Origin: an uncultured SAR86 cluster bacterium
GTDB lineage: Bacteria > Pseudomonadota > Gammaproteobacteria > Magnimaribacterales > AG-339-G14
Direction: 5' to 3'
NCBI GenBank assembly: GCA_902594855.1
Contig: CACJNS010000003.1
Coordinates: forward strand, 1-64,000
DNA: 64,000 nucleotides
Positions within the stretch are counted from its first letter, which is position 1. Each line of letters begins with the position of its first letter. The position numbers were made by a program, and so were the translations under genes. Below the pieces are notes generated by a model. It was given only the letters and a program-made list of their open reading frames with translations. It had not been told where the DNA came from and did no database searches. Below are positions 62,560 through 64,000 of the stretch, one piece after another.

Positions 62560-64000
62560 TTAGAAATTAACTTTAATACTGAATGAATATGATGTTGGAT
62601 ATTCGTATTGTTCTACCATTTCATCCAATTGAAAAACTTCATATTTTTCACCGGTTAAATTACCAAGCTTAAACCCTATTTCAAGATCATTGTTTCCATT
62701 ATAAATATAAGCAGTGTAATTAAAATCTAAAATTCCTGTACCTTGCTCAAAATAAGCAGGTGCGCCCTTAATTGGAGCTAATTCAGATATACGTTCTCCT
62801 GTGTAGTTATATGCAAGAATAACTTTGTGTGCATCCGTTTCATAGCCGAAAGTAAAGTTACCCAAAAAGTCTGACTGACCTTGCAGGCTTCTTTCTTCTT
62901 GAACAAACTGAGACGTTGTATCAACCTCTGAATTCATAAAGGTTAGATTGCTTCTTATGAAGAATGGGAAAAAATCATAAAAAATTTCAAATTCTGCACC
63001 GGTCATTTGACCTTCATCTACGTTTAAAAACTCTCTATAAAAAGTCCCTGGTTGAATTCCTTGTTCAATAGGATTTTTAAGATCTTTTGCAAACAATCCT
63101 GCAGAAAAATACTGACCACCATCACCAAAATACCATTCGTATCTAAAATCTAAATTGGTAATTTCGGTAATTTTTAGGTCAGGATTTCCCACGAAAGATC
63201 TGTTAGTGGCGGGATTAAAGAAAACAGACTGAGCTAATTCTCTAAAATTAGGCCTCACCACAGTCTCACTCACACCCAATCTTATTTGCATATTATTATC
63301 TAAGGTTTGAGTAAGAGTTATCGCAGGCAAAACTTTATCTAGCGCTAGATCGCTTCTGTCATTTTCAACTTTAGAGTATTTATTAAAGTTTGAAACATTG
63401 ATATCAGAATCTTCATACCTAAATCCGATTGACAATCTTAGAGAATCTGTAAATTGACCATCGATACCAGTGTAAAAAGCTAGTATTTCTGAATCTGCTT
63501 CGTAGTAATCAGCTGCTCCAGTAATCTCGTTTATTTCCCATGTGTCTGGACCGATATTTTGTTCTGCAAAAAGCTCCGTTAAAGGCTGAGTAAGAAATGT
63601 CTCATCAAATACGGTCGTAGCAGTTGGAGAGCGATCAAATTCAAAATTAGAAATTTGATTATCTCTTTCTTTGAAATAATAGGAAGCTCCAGCTTTAAAA
63701 TCCATGCTGACATTGCCAGCGATAATAAAGTATTTGATATCTGCCCCTATATCAACAACAGAGTCCTGAAGATCAAAAAACTTTAATCTAAATTTATCAT
63801 TCCTGTTGCCAAAATATCTCGTTCCATCTTCGTAGACTTCATATTGTGTATCAAGGTTATTAGGGGATTCTCTGGTGCTGTCTGCAAAGGATGTACGCCA
63901 ATTGAATTGCAAATCTCCCCAAAAGTGTTCTCCGGAAGCTTGGTTGGTCCAGACTTGTCTTTCAACCCACTCAACATAAGTTTTCTCCATTGGAAAATTA
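62560..64000 (-). CDS. TonB-dependent receptor 4, C-terminal part cut by the right edge
   Basis: The track starts at Met 63990, but the frame is open past it to base 64000 (NFP before MEK), so the gene continues beyond the window. About 480 residues of barrel are present: amphipathic strands, RLGVSETVVRPNFRELAQS, NPDLKITEITNLDFRYEWY and the last strand SYSFSIKVNF. These motifs are typical of the Caulobacter-type TonB-receptor group, which differs from receptors 1-3. Plug and TonB box are outside. Lies immediately upstream of the gsp operon, same strand. Confidence 0.88.
   Translation of the reverse strand, partial: NFPMEKTYVEWVERQVWTNQASGEHFWGDLQFNWRTSFADSTRESPNNLDTQYEVYEDGTRYFGNRNDKFRLKFFDLQDSVVDIGADIKYFIIAGNVSMDFKAGASYYFKERDNQISNFEFDRSPTATTVFDETFLTQPLTELFAEQNIGPDTWEINEITGAADYYEADSEILAFYTGIDGQFTDSLRLSIGFRYEDSDINVSNFNKYSKVENDRSDLALDKVLPAITLTQTLDNNMQIRLGVSETVVRPNFRELAQSVFFNPATNRSFVGNPDLKITEITNLDFRYEWYFGDGGQYFSAGLFAKDLKNPIEQGIQPGTFYREFLNVDEGQMTGAEFEIFYDFFPFFIRSNLTFMNSEVDTTSQFVQEERSLQGQSDFLGNFTFGYETDAHKVILAYNYTGERISELAPIKGAPAYFEQGTGILDFNYTAYIYNGNNDLEIGFKLGNLTGEKYEVFQLDEMVEQYEYPTSYSFSIKVNF

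Noticed and set aside
1-64000. CRISPR array, tRNA, rRNA, prophage or insertion sequence
   Set aside because: None seen: no regularly spaced repeats, no GTTCGA-type T-loop context, no transposase or integrase motifs in any ORF read.

Overview
The window is about 64 kb of AT-rich, very densely packed bacterial chromosome. The gene content is gammaproteobacterial: the rluC/rne divergent pair, an rpmF-fabG-acpP-fabF-mltG-tmk-holB block, nudC, nhaB, dusA, mlaA, argG, pdxJ and a gsp type II secretion operon. Four TonB-dependent receptors, several sodium-coupled transporters, low GC and almost no intergenic space suggest a streamlined marine oligotroph, possibly of the SAR86 type. That lineage call is inference from gene content, not from a marker-gene search. 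No tRNA, rRNA, CRISPR array, phage or insertion sequence was recognised, and no gap between genes exceeds 300 bases.

Left part (1-10.3 kb): a cut-off unknown gene, a CREST/alkaline-ceramidase-like membrane hydrolase, lipoproteins, an SLC13-type permease with RCK_C domains, and then a group that reads like an ion and cyclic-nucleotide signalling locus. The group holds a voltage-gated cation channel with an acidic TYDDW filter, a TPR/beta-barrel outer-membrane protein, a CHASE2 adenylate cyclase, a second small barrel protein and a K+ channel with a cyclic-nucleotide-binding domain.

10.4-26.8 kb is an uptake and catabolism region. Three large TonB-dependent receptors lie with a type B carboxylesterase, an oligopeptidase B, an FAD-dependent 2-hydroxyacid oxidase, an alanine/glycine:Na+ symporter with an unusual insertion, and a glutaredoxin. 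The esterase and the oxidase each have an intact N-terminal coding frame but no ATG, GTG or TTG start codon.

26.9-48.6 kb is mostly housekeeping: DNA replication (holB, tmk), envelope (mltG, mlaA), fatty-acid synthesis, RNA metabolism (rluC, rne, dusA), translation (a split metG), ferredoxin-NADP reductase, fabD and argG. It ends with iron and copper genes: a ferritin-like protein behind a Fur-like site and a cupredoxin lipoprotein.

48.6-64 kb carries grxD, pdxJ, a TSUP transporter, two hydrolases and the complete minus-strand gspCDEFG-IJKLMN operon (gspH and gspO not present), and finishes in a TonB-dependent receptor cut by the right edge. RNase E and the secretion ATPase GspE both lack the cysteine zinc motif normally found in their families. 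Convergent gene pairs repeatedly end in an exact 4-base tail-to-tail overlap of stop codons.
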